A stretch of 64,000 bases of DNA, from the NCBI RefSeq assembly GCF_933775445.1, contig NC_065874.1, positions 15,953,001-16,017,000 of the forward strand, given 5' to 3'. Source of the DNA: Argentina anserina. Taxonomy: Eukaryota; Streptophyta; Magnoliopsida; Rosales; Rosaceae. The first letter of the stretch is position 1. Each line of letters opens with the position of its first letter. The translations under genes and the position numbers were made by a program. This document shows, piece by piece, positions 1 through 17,915 of the stretch. The notes under the pieces are model-generated. The model had not been told where the DNA came from and did no database searches. It was given only the letters and a program-made list of their open reading frames with translations.

Positions 1-161
1 TCTAAATCAACATCCAAATATTCATCATTGCTAAGGTCTTCTGTATTATCACTAACTTCGTCAGAATCATATTCCGCTACCTCATTAGTCTCACCAAATA
101 TCGCATTATCTTCATATCCTTTGTACTCATCTTCACAAGATCCATTGTCTTCATTATCCAT
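1..161 (-). CDS. Partial acidic open frame at left edge, unidentified
   Basis: A minus-strand frame starts at an ATG (159-161) and stays open to the window edge, about 53 codons. It is very rich in Asp, Glu, Asn and Ser and has no recognisable motif. Acidic tracts like this occur in transposase-derived and nuclear proteins, but also by chance in AT-rich DNA. I cannot assign a function, and it may not be a gene. Confidence 0.22.
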   Translation of the reverse strand, partial: MDNEDNGSCEDEYKGYEDNAIFGETNEVAEYDSDEVSDNTEDLSNDEYLDVDL

Positions 162-1205
162 GAATGCAATATCCCAATACACAATCTATCATATGAGGCA
201 AACATTGAATAGTTAATATTTGCATTATATTAATTAAGTACATAGAGCAACTATGAAATTTATAGAGCATTCTTTGAACAATTTTGAAAAAAAAAAAAGA
301 TCATAAAGATGGGGTCATGAGGAAGATCAATCGATGGATTCAACCCAAACAAATCCTTTTTCCCCATTTCATACCCTATAATATAGTAAAGATGGAGATC
401 CACCACTCTGTTAATAAAGAAGAGAAGAAAGATGGAGGGAGGGAGAAAAGATTGAAGAAGCCGAATGAGAAAAGCTCGCTTGAGCACGGCTGCGTTTCTT
501 AAGATTAAGATGAATGAGTTTATAATCATTTTATTGCTGCAATTTTTAATTAATAATATTAAATTATCTTTTACTCTTCTGATAATAATTTTATTTTAAT
601 TATCCTTATGGTGAGTTAACTATGGTTTGAGCTCTCTATGGATGACAACATCTCATTGGGTGGTAATATGACCCCCAAGAGGGGGTGATTATACTAGCTT
701 GGTCAGATTAAAGGAAAATGTTGCACCAGTTTCATACTAAAGCTCATTCTTTACCCTAGAAGGTAATTTTACACCTAGTTCTTCCACACTGTGAAATACC
801 AGATTTTAAGGATTTTGGAACCAATAATACATTTGAGATATTTTAGAAAGCAGCAAAAAACACAGTGGTCTACATTTGTTTGTATATACAATCTACTCCC
901 ATAAAATCCAAATACACAAGATATGATTATTTTACACAAGTCAATGTGGTAAGTATTTTTTTTTTATGACAGGCAATTTGGGAGAGATCTGAGCTAGGTT
1001 GATATTTTGGTGGAAACATGCATATGAGGGGGATTATACTTTTGTAGTCTATAAATAAACTAAATATGATATGGGCATGCAATCAGATGATTATGAAAGT
1101 GAGTGTCAACCCACAAAATAAATTTAGATGTGTAGACCCAGCAACTGCTGCTTCTCCCAGGCTCCAGCACACGTAGCTATTATTGAAAGTAAGGTGTATT
1201 ATGTA
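162..1205. other. Intergenic, nothing recognised
   Basis: AT-rich DNA with short A runs (about 287-298) and no ORF, RNA gene or repeat that I can support. Confidence 0.5.
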
Positions 1206-1213
1206 GTGTTATG

Positions 1214-3091
1214 CAAGGTTCAAAATATCGGTATCGGGGGATATATCGTTTTTTTAAGAGAGATATCGGATATATCGGGGATATTGAAAAAAAAATATCG
1301 TTACTCTTCCGAAATTATTTATTTATTATTGAATTACATACAAAAAAATACAATTATTAATTTTATCTAATACTAGAAAGAGACTATATGTGTTTGAAAA
1401 GATGCACGTTGGTCAATAAAACTACAATACTTTGCCCAAGACATACGAACCATATAGTACGAATTGTAATGGTTAACATGATAGTCATATATCTCTTTTG
1501 AGCTACTAATAGTTTCTCCGAGAAGGGAATAGTAAAGATGAACCCAACTCGATAATTGATCATAAACGTCTCCAAATTGACCATAAATGTAAATAGGATG
1601 ACTAGATTGATAGTTGACTTCATGTGATTCGATTGACATCCCACTGTGCTATGTGCCTAAACTGATAGAATCAAAACTTAAGGCAACTGAACTAACATCA
1701 GATGAAATATTTTGATCATCAATTGCTCCTCTTGTCCTCCTCCTGCACCTATTTTGTTGTTGCGCACCATGACCGCCTGCTATAGATCCATGATTTTCAT
1801 CTTGGGTAGCATGATTAAAATTACTTTCACAAGTAAACTGCTCAAATTCTCCACCTACATAAAATTGTCCATATTCAAACCTTGTATCTCCACCACCTTG
1901 TCGACCACCACCACCAGCACCACCATCATCACTATCTGAACTATCTAGAGTTTCTACACTGCCACACACACACTAGCATTATCCGAATCATTTCCCGGAT
2001 CTCTAACTTCATCAGTTAATACCTTGTTTACATCAATTCCAAAATCAGTTGTATTTTCTACGACATATGGAGGAGGATTGTCATTTTCATCATCGAGGTG
2101 TGCATGCATAATCCAATCATGAAGAGGATCAATGTCATTCTGAAGTGGTTCACTAGCAACATGAAGTAGATCGATATAGTTGTTTTCATTGATCACATTA
2201 TCCTTTGCTCATTTATCACGTAGTCGTAACTTCATGTTATAGTAATAGTATACGATTTTTTCCAACTTCTGATATGCAAGACGATTCCTTTGCTTTGTAT
2301 GAATAAGAGCAAAAATACTCAACTTTCTTTCACAAGCAGAAGAGGAAGTCGTTTGTGCTAAAATACGCATGTCAAATTTCAGTATTATCATCCTTCTATG
2401 ATGGGTTCACAGGTTACTAGCAATCTATGAAGGTATGAGGGAACTTCTAGGAGACAAAAACTACAATGTGACTCATGTTTTCTTACTTTCTCCAATAGTG
2501 CTCAAGGAGAACACTCCTTATCTAGATATCTTTTGAGAGGACGTCAATGAGATAAAGATTAATATTCTTTCTATATTCCTCGAGGAGAACACTTGTTATT
2601 AAAATTCTAGATATTCTCTTATGATCGTCATGAGAGTGTGAGACTACGTTGTGACCATTTATTTTGGATTCTCTCAGGGTCAAGGAGAGCACTAGTCACT
2701 GATATGGCTTGACCTTTAAGAGTTAAAACTTGAACTTTCACTCCTCATCTCGATATATTTTACGAAAAATTAAAAATTAGCCGATTGAAAAGACTACTCT
2801 TCTAGTCTTATTTTTTATATCTCTCGAGGCTTGAGGTGATTAATTAATCAAAAACCTCCAGGTCAAAGAGAGTCCAAGACATCCTCAAATTGAGTTAAAT
2901 TTTTTTAGATAAATTTTTTAAATATTTATCTAAAATATCGAAGATATATTGAATATATCATAAATATCGGAGATATTTTATGTTATCGGATAAAATATCG
3001 CAAATACGGGAAAAAATAAGATATTTACTCATAAAATATATCATTTTTTTAAAAGATATCAGATGATATATCAGAGAGATTTTGTTCCTTA
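1214..3091 (-). mobile_element. Fossil hAT-superfamily transposon
   Basis: The ends are imperfect inverted repeats: CAAGGTTCAAAATATC on the left, and TAAGGAACAAAATCTC as the reverse complement of the right. They are flanked by GTGTTATG (1206-1213) and CTGTTATG (3092-3099), an 8-bp target duplication with one mismatch, as expected for hAT. ATATCG-type subterminal repeats lie inside both ends (about 1222-1300 and 2935-3080). The minus strand encodes a decayed hAT C-terminal dimerisation domain. The 5' part of the transposase is absent or unrecognisable, so the copy is defective and old. Confidence 0.72.
1373..2391 (-). pseudogene. hAT transposase C-terminal fragment (broken)
   Basis: The minus-strand translation opens with RILAQTTSSSACERKLSIFA, followed by HTKQRNRLAYQKLEKIVYYY and NMKLRLRD. 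This is the conserved hAT C-terminal dimerisation block (SSSACER and HTKQRNRL motifs). The frame continues through an acidic linker and a Gly/Gln-rich tail ending in a YGQ-containing segment, typical of plant hAT proteins of this group. Breaks: an in-frame stop at about 2209-2211, a frameshift between about 2196 and 1969, and a further stop at about 1649. The DDE catalytic core is not present. The family call rests on recognised motifs, not on a search. Confidence 0.72.
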
Positions 3092-3099
3092 CTGTTATG

Positions 3100-3495
3100 T
3101 GATTTTATTTTGTTGTGACTTATGACATAGTGTTCATTATCTCTTCTTCAGTTCTTCCTCCTCGAAATCCGAGTAAAATTCAAAAATGTCGACATGGTAA
3201 TTAGGAAGCGACGAATATATTAATATGTGCTGCTCTAGATATTCCATCCTTTACTATGTATCATGTGGTTGCTGCTAGGAAGAGATTTAGCCTAGGGCAT
3301 GTTAAATTAATGGCAGTCCCATCACATGAACCCTACTTACTAAGTTACTATAATCAAAACCCCTATGTATGGGTGATCAGCTTACATCCTCTAGCCTCCT
3401 CGATCTATCCCTCTGGCCATGTCCAACAAAATATAAAATCTGATATAGATTTCACAAATTGATTGCTTCAAAGTTCAAACTTCTTATGATTGCTA
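3100..3495. other. Intergenic, nothing recognised
   Basis: The right flank of the hAT element. A short plus-strand open frame (3256-3462) has no recognisable composition or motif and is treated as chance. Confidence 0.45.
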
Positions 3496-3966
3496 CTACA
3501 AACTTCTGCTTATGATTGCAATAGTGGCATTTTTTTAAATTAAAAAACTACTCTTTTATTAGTCAGCAGATGTGATACACTCATACATAACTATTAACCA
3601 AAATAGTAATACATGACTGGTACTATTTAGTCTAGCAACATTAGTTTTTTTAGTACGTAAGAGGTCGTGAGTTCAACTCATAACAGACTCGTTGTAGCAT
3701 ATTCGTTATTATATTTGATAAAAGAAAAACTACAAACTTATGCGTATGATTGCAATAGTGGCATTTTTTTCACTTAAAAAAACAACTACTCTTTTATTAT
3801 TCAGCAGATGTCATACACTCATACATAACTATAACCAAAATAGTAACACATACATAGTACTATTTAGTCTAGCAATATTAGTCTTTTTCGTATGTGAGAG
3901 GTCGTAAGTTCAACTCATAACAGACTCGTTGTAGCATAGTAGTTATTGTATTTGATAAAAGAAAAA
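3496..3966 (+). repeat. Tandem duplication, two diverged copies of about 234 bp
   Basis: The unit at 3496-3729 repeats at 3730-3966. Both copies start CTACAAACTT and share GATTGCAATAGTGGCATTTT, AGTTCAACTCATAACAGACT and GATAAAAGAAAAA. They differ by scattered substitutions and small indels. Each unit contains GGTCGTGAGTTCAACTC-like sequence, loosely like the B box of tRNA-derived SINEs, and ends in an A-rich tail. A duplicated SINE is possible, but no A box or target duplication was convincing. Confidence 0.75.
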
Positions 3967-4603
3967 ATAACACATTTTCAAACATTAAAGACATGCAGCG
4001 TAGTTCAATGCTCATCCATGAGAAATCAAATGACACAAATGAGTTAAACCTCTTTTGACGTCATAGTTCTTCAGAATTAGTCGCCTCCGCATACGACACA
4101 GTCACAGCTCCACCGGATCCTACTCAACATCAAACTCCTCAAAACATCCATGGATCAGTCTCCTCCTCCAACTCTTTGAAATGATCAAACTCATCAACAT
4201 TCTCAAAATTCCCGGACTAGACTTGGAAATCAGAACCAAATCATCCTCAACATCCATGACACAAACACCACTTGGGGCCCGAAAATGTCTAAGATGCGGA
4301 CCCTATAATTTTGTAGGTTTTGGGGTCTCCGTCTTGCTCCTCATTTGGCCTTCCATGCTTCCTTGCCGGCAACACCTCAGTAGTACATTCCTATTAAAAG
4401 TAACAATCAGAAAGAAAAAAAGCACCTTAGTACATTCACAAATACCCTCAAAGGAGTATCTATAGTGGAATCAACAATAAGAGGGTTGAATTTGGTATTC
4501 TTACCAAACCAACGAAAATTCATTGGAGGAGGAGCGCACACTCAGAACACCACAAGACTCCGGCACCCCTTAATTAGAAGATTATGTATAGCAGTAGATA
4601 ATA
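3967..4603. other. Intergenic, nothing recognised
   Basis: A 94-codon open frame (4181-4465) has no motif, no signal peptide and no codon pattern that convinces me. The stretch is called non-genic. Confidence 0.4.
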
Positions 4604-4604
4604 T

Positions 4605-5230
4605 TAAAGGTGGCAAACCCGGCCCTGTCCATTTTAAACGGGCCAAAACCATGCTCGTACTGTGCTCGGCCCGGCCCATTTATTTATCATGTCAGGCTTG
4701 GGCCGGGTCATTTGTTTAAATATCAAGCCCGGCCCAGCCCACGGCACAAGCTCATGTCGGGCCGGGCCAAGAAGCGGGCCGGCCCAGCCTATTAACATTA
4801 TATGACACAATTAAATAAAAAAATATTATGTACTTTGAATATTTGTTTTATATAACTATTTAGAGTATGAAAATAAATAAAATACTACAACACATTTCAT
4901 AATCTTATTTTTAAAAACGTTACGTATCTCAAAATAATGACGTTTTATTCACTATTTTGATAATATTTGTGAAATATTGCAGTTAAAATAATGAAATAAT
5001 CAATAATGATAATTGTTTAAATATTGATATAAATAATATAAAATTATGTGTTTAACGGACCGGCCCATGAATTTATCGTGTTCAGGTCGTGCCAGGTTAA
5101 AAACAGGCTCTAGTCGTGCCGGGCCCATAGGCCAAAACATCTCGGCTCGGCCCAGCCCATTACAATAATGGACTCGGGCCGGGCCGGGATGCTAACGGGT
5201 TCGGGCGTTTAGACCCATTTGCCATCTTTA
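4605..5230. mobile_element. Non-autonomous hAT-like element with GGCCCGG-rich ends
   Basis: The left end reads TAAAGGTGGCAAACCCGGCC. The reverse complement of the right end reads TAAAGATGGCAAATGGG. Both subterminal regions are packed with GGCCCGG/CCGGGCC motifs (about 4617-4795 and 5055-5205) around an AT-rich core (about 4796-5050). GTAGATA occurs immediately outside both ends (4594-4600 and 5231-5237), consistent with an eroded hAT target duplication; the exact left edge is uncertain by about 3 bp. There is no coding capacity. Confidence 0.6.
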
Positions 5231-5365
5231 GTAGATATAGATCACATCGGAACATCACGAATTAGATCAGAGATTGACATCCCTAACGTTTTAAACAGTG
5301 TGTTGTGCATTATCCAATATTTTAATTCCACACAAACCGAATACGAGCCGTTAAGAACACCTTAT

Positions 5366-12731
<7,366 letters not shown>

Positions 12732-13125
12732 GTTGAAATATATAGGAAACAAGTTAACTAAAACCAGTAAATGTGTCTCCAATTGTGCATCATCATGAAA
12801 ATTTCTGACACTAAATAAGATGACCAAGAAAGTTGAAACTTAGAACTAACTACATTTCAACTCTAAGACAATCCTAATGTTTTCTTCTCAGGAAGCAGCT
12901 TAAAGCCTTGTAAGACCTCCAAAATGATAGGTTTTGGAATATATTGGAAAACTTGGTAACTCAAGCCAGTGAATGTGTCTGCAACTCTGCATCATTATGA
13001 AGATTTCTAACACTAAATAAGATGATAAAAAAATTGAAACTTAGAATTAACTACATTTCAACTCTAAGACAGTCCTTATGTGTTATTTCAGGAAGCAGCT
13101 TAAAGCCTTGTAAGACCTATCATTT
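12732..13125 (+). repeat. Tandem duplication, two copies of about 190-200 bp
   Basis: The first copy (about 12732-12924) and second copy (about 12939-13125) share ACATTTCAACTCTAAGACA, GGAAGCAGCTTAAAGCCTTG and GACACTAAATAAGATGA-like blocks in the same order. There are many substitutions, so the duplication is old. No coding potential. Confidence 0.75.
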
Positions 13126-13188
13126 TCCAAACACAACTTTGCTGGCATGATTACTTCATAACTTGACCTTTTAATTGTGTATTTACTA

Positions 13189-13330
13189 CTACGCAAAAAA
13201 CGGTAAACATGTGACAGTTCTCCTTTAAGAAGCTGTCACTCTGACATTTAAGAAAACAATTGTGTGAAAGGATAGTGGATTTTTAATATCACCTACTTTG
13301 GCATTGATTTTTTTAAATCCCGTAACAAAC
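13189..13330 (+). mobile_element. Possible degenerate CACTA transposon terminus
   Basis: TTACTACTACGCAAAAAACG resembles a CACTA terminus whose first bases have mutated. It is followed by GTGACAGTT and its inverted form AGCTGTCAC as candidate subterminal repeats. No partner end and no target duplication were found. Confidence 0.25.
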
Positions 13331-14601
13331 TGAACGACTCAAATAGCAAAACTATTTGATTATAATGTAAGAAACTTAAGAACACAAAACTAATATAGTC
13401 ATGTACCTACCAACATCTTTTATCATTGTTTTTAGTATCAAACATGAGATAGTGACAAGGTCTCAGACGCTCAGGGTTCTTTGACTTCTTTCCATATCAT
13501 AAGGACTTAATATAATTTTACTATTTCAAACTTTTATGACAAAATAGTGAAATACCAAACTAATTATAATATTGAACCAGCACAAAAAATGTAATATCCT
13601 AAGCTGATTGCTACGGATAATATTGGTGCCTGATTAGTGAAGCAATGGAAGGCCAACTATTATGATTCCATCACGATCTTCCCGTATTTATCCCCCCCCT
13701 CCCCCCCAAATCTTTTGTCATTTTATCCATTATTCTTTACTTTGATACAACTGATTTGACAAGTCATACGACATCACTTGAAAAAAAGTAAACATCATCT
13801 CACTCATGAGTGTAAACTTTAATTCACCATGTAAAAAGTACAAGGAATATGAAGACATGCCAAAAGATTTTCTATATAATTTAAGCAAACATGTTCAGAA
13901 GTTAACCTTGAAAGACAAGCGTTCTCATTTTCCAAAAGAACATATCAGCGAACTCATGAACAACAGAAGAACTCTTCTATCTCTGCGAGCACTCACTCTT
14001 AGATAGGACTGAGATAGTTCACAAATCTACCTGTCCCAGGGCAAAGAAGAACATACTACAGATCATGTAACTCTCAAGAAAGAGCTAAGGATATTCATAA
14101 GCAAGTAATCTAAACCACAAATATACATGTCAGAGCATAAAGCAGGTACCATTGCTAAACTGTCCCATTTCAGAACAAGTAATTTGATGAGAAATTGATC
14201 ATCACTAGAATAGACGACACATATTTGCCCAAAAAACACCGTCAAGCTTAGTCTTTCCTCATATTCATTGCTTAAACCGCTGTCCCCTCTACAACTTTGA
14301 ACAAAACAATCCATACCTCATTTACCGTTGACTCATTCTCTATTTTTTCTTTATAAAGGCTGAAAGTAAAGGTAAAGCGGAGAGCAGTTTGTTCAAACAC
14401 ATAGACAACACGAAAGCACAGAGCCCAGACGCCCTCAAAAACATTTCCCACAGTTCTCACACAGATGCCTAACTATAAAAGTAGGCACTGCCAACATCCG
14501 AAATGTTGTCAGTTTGTCACTCTTAATCTAATAAAACTAAGACACGTTTCACATTATTGTTACTAACCACGCGTTTCGATGACTCAATCGACCCGGTAAG
14601 T
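13331..14601. other. Intergenic, nothing recognised
   Basis: AT-rich, with a C-rich tract at 13692-13707. It would include the 3' part of the adjacent minus-strand NFD6-like gene, but no terminal exon could be fixed. Confidence 0.4.
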
Positions 14602-14701
14602 TAACAGCTAAACATAACTACTTCAAACACAACCATCACAACTGTTCTAAATTGACATCCTATGTAACAATTTAGTAAAACACCAAAATAGAAGCACTGA
14701 C

Positions 14702-15040
14702 CTTCGGAGGAGGAGGCAGCAAGATTTGGGAGCTTAGAAACAAGGCAAGCAGCAGCGATGGAGCTGTGGAGGGGTTGAAGCGAGCTCAATTCTCTTCGCA
14801 ACAGCCTTGTAATCACCAAAACACACAAAGACAGATCGTTACACTAATTCATATTCATCTCTACTCACAAGAGATTGAGTGGTACCTCAAAGTGGGACAA
14901 CGAGGCGCGGAATTGGAGCGAATCGAAGGAAGGCACGTGGTTCTTGATATTCTAGGAGGTGTTGTTGTCGTCGTCGTCGTCGTCGCTGCTCTGCAAAACG
15001 CCCGGAGAGTAGTGGCTCTTCCGGCAACTGAGGCTGACAT
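14702..15040 (-). CDS. NFD6-like small mitochondrial/plastid protein (3' end uncertain)
   Basis: Exon 1 (14886-15040) starts at the ATG at 15038-15040 with MSASVAGRATTLRAFCRAA, a Ser/Thr/Arg-rich, acid-poor presequence typical of organelle targeting, including a Thr run encoded by a CGA/CGT-type triplet repeat. Donor GAG|GTACCAC; intron 14806-14885 (80 bp) ends ACAAG. Exon 2 (14702-14805) joins in phase and encodes RLLRRELSSLQPLHSSIAAA then CLVSKLPNL, the hallmark block of the plant NUCLEAR FUSION DEFECTIVE 6 family (small proteins of about 90-110 residues; NFD6 in Arabidopsis is needed for polar nuclear fusion in the embryo sac). Exon 2 ends GAAG|GTCAGTG. A short third exon is expected but was not found; reading through gives a stop at 14601. 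Family assignment is from memory of the motif. Confidence 0.68.
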
Positions 15041-15539
15041 TGTGCGTCTTTTAGAACCCTAAAACCTCTGTAAAGCCCTTTTCTCACTATTGTAATGATT
15101 TTGTGTTCACCCTCGTTTCTACTCCCCCTATATACGTGTCATTTTTACACGGCAGAGCAATTCACCGGTAACAAGCTGACGTGTCACAGTTATTATTTTC
15201 TTACCTTGTGTCTAAACAAAGCCGCTGAGCCAGACTTAAGGGTTAGTTTGGTATTGAGTTTTGAGGAAAAGAAACCCTTATATTTGACTCATCACGATAA
15301 CTTTTCTGTTTGGTAAGTGTTTTGTAATCTGTTTACTTGTAAAATTTAATCTAAATAACCACGATTTTAAAAAAGCATACGAGTTCAACACCGGTAACAA
15401 TTACAACAATAAGAACTACAAACTAAATTCCTAATGTACATGGTTTAAAGTAATTCCATTTCTTTTTATATCATACATCAATACAGTAGGATCAATTACG
15501 CCTGTTTCTATACTGCAGTAGTTGATAACAAGAATGATT
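15041..15539. other. Intergenic spacer between two minus-strand genes
   Basis: About 500 bp holding the 5' flank of the NFD6-like gene and the 3' flank of the phosphatase gene. No defined signal was seen. Confidence 0.5.
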
Positions 15540-17884
15540 TTATTTATCGTATAATGTTGATGTGGTTATAGGTACTGACCATCTCCCCAAATGGGCAGTA
15601 TAGTTTATGCACCGAATAACACCTCTCCCGCTAGGACCATCAGGAAAATCAATAATACTGATACTTCCTGCGTCAAGATGAAACGATCCCAGCCATTCTT
15701 TTGTCAAATTCAGGCAGTGCCCCAGCAGTGATATGTGCAATGCAGGGTGACCGACTGCAACAACAACTTTTTCCGGTGCTGCTTCATCAGCTACTTCTTC
15801 TAGCAGAGACTGCCAGGCCATTTCAGAATGATCCCACAAAGCTTCCACAACTCTATCCGCACATCCATTAGGCCAACCAGGCTGAAGAGGTGGAATTACC
15901 GTTCCATTCTGGAAAAAAGAGATGAGAAGAAACTTAGGAGAGATAATCAACCAAATAGTGTGAGAAGATATATGTTATCAAACTAGCTTGTTCACAGCCT
16001 GATGGACCCTGTTGCACTTTTAGGTAACAAAGAGGTCACATGCATGCATGTTTCATGGTAGTTGCTCAGCCGTTCTGTAGTTTGGGACAAATTCAAGCAG
16101 ATTTATTCATCTCTATCAACTCAGTTATGACTTAGGTTACTCAGTTTGAATAAAGCCCCTTGCATCTAAGTAAGATATGCAGTATGCTCAAAGATGGTTT
16201 TATGGAACTTGCCTCATTTGACTTCTGAAGAATCTTTTCAACATCAAGGTTCTCCATCTGCTTCATCTCCACACAGCGTGGCACGGAGTCAGCTCCCAAG
16301 CAATCTGCAGCTTCTTGTACCTACAACAGGTTTTAAAAATTTAAGAACTCTTTCAAACAAATGATGTGGATCTCCAATACACGATGAAAAATTATTTGGA
16401 AACTATGAATACATTTTTTACATACTGAGAGAGCTTAGAGCATCTAGAATGAGCTTACTCTGGAGATGGCAACTGCTGTTTCAATACAAGCTTCCTTAGG
16501 ACTGCTAACTATAGAGTTCACTCTCAAATCAAGAAGTAACTCAGCAATTTTCTGGGCCTGTGATAATCCACAAAAGAACATCAAATTCAAATCAACAATA
16601 AGGGGAAAAACACTTAAAAAGTAGATACCATACCTTTATAACCCCAAGCATGTCCATTGGCTGTTCACCAAAAGACGAAAAAACATGTTAATCATGGAAC
16701 CTGATAATTTAGACCTATATCTATAAGTATTTCCAGATATGGTTGGCATGCACAATTTTGTTATCCTGTGTCTCAAAATGATAACTCACATGTGAACTAT
16801 TCCAAGTCCTATAGGACTCTTACACTTTCCAGTTCAACCATCATATTGCCTTATCTAGTTGCTTTGTAAAATAGCATTTCAAATCTCAGTTAACATAAAT
16901 CTGGCCAAGAAGCATTATTTTTCATTACTACGGCCAATTCAGATAGGCTTCCAACTTAATTAGAAGCTCCCTACCGTCACAAATTGCAAACAGGAAGCAA
17001 GAAGTATCACTTCTTTCTTTACATTACAATCCAACCGCTAACCAAATTGAACCAATCAGTTTATTCAAAGTTGGGAAGATGATGCAGCACAGTAGCTGCT
17101 TAGGAACCTAGATCACAAGCTCTAAGAACTGTAGGTTAAGCACACACTAATTTTAGGATTCACTCCCAGGCTTCACACCTTAGTCTAGGCTTCACACCCA
17201 AAACACTATAATTTGGGAATCTCTCCCAGGTTTCTCACCTTAATCCTATCACAGGAAAATTCAGTAAACACTGATATTCTTATTCAACATAGCATATCTC
17301 AGCCCATTGGCTTTTACATTTATTTATACTAGGTTCTATAACTGACACTAACTAGCTTTTAAGACTCTTTAGGACTCTTGAAATTCAGAAACTGAAACAT
17401 AAAAGACCTAATAAATAAAAACTTAATACTCCTAAACTGAACAGAAACAAAAAGACACAAGTAAACTCTTGAATTAACACTAAGCCTAAAAACTCTTTGG
17501 ATTAGACTTCTTCTCAGCTGCTAATTAAAATCCTGAGATCAATTAATCAACCATAAAGAAAGGTAGTGATCAGCTGCTCTATTTTTTCATCTCTTCCATT
17601 CATAAACCTTGAAAGGGTTGGCATGATGTCCTCATCAGAATACTATAACCAAAATTTTGCAAGGCACTTTTTAAAAATCTTTGTGTGATACCTCAGCATT
17701 CAACTGTGTGGATCCCTGACAGACAAGTACAATCCGCTTACTAGCTTTCCTTCCTCCTGAACTTCCAGCTTCAACAGGTGAACTTGGGGTCTGCACTAAA
17801 ATGGAATACCATTTAGAGTTCAGCTTATCCAGTTACAAAACCTTCATAAATGATATACTTAAACAGAGGGAGGGGGATTTGTGT

Positions 17885-17915
<31 letters not shown>

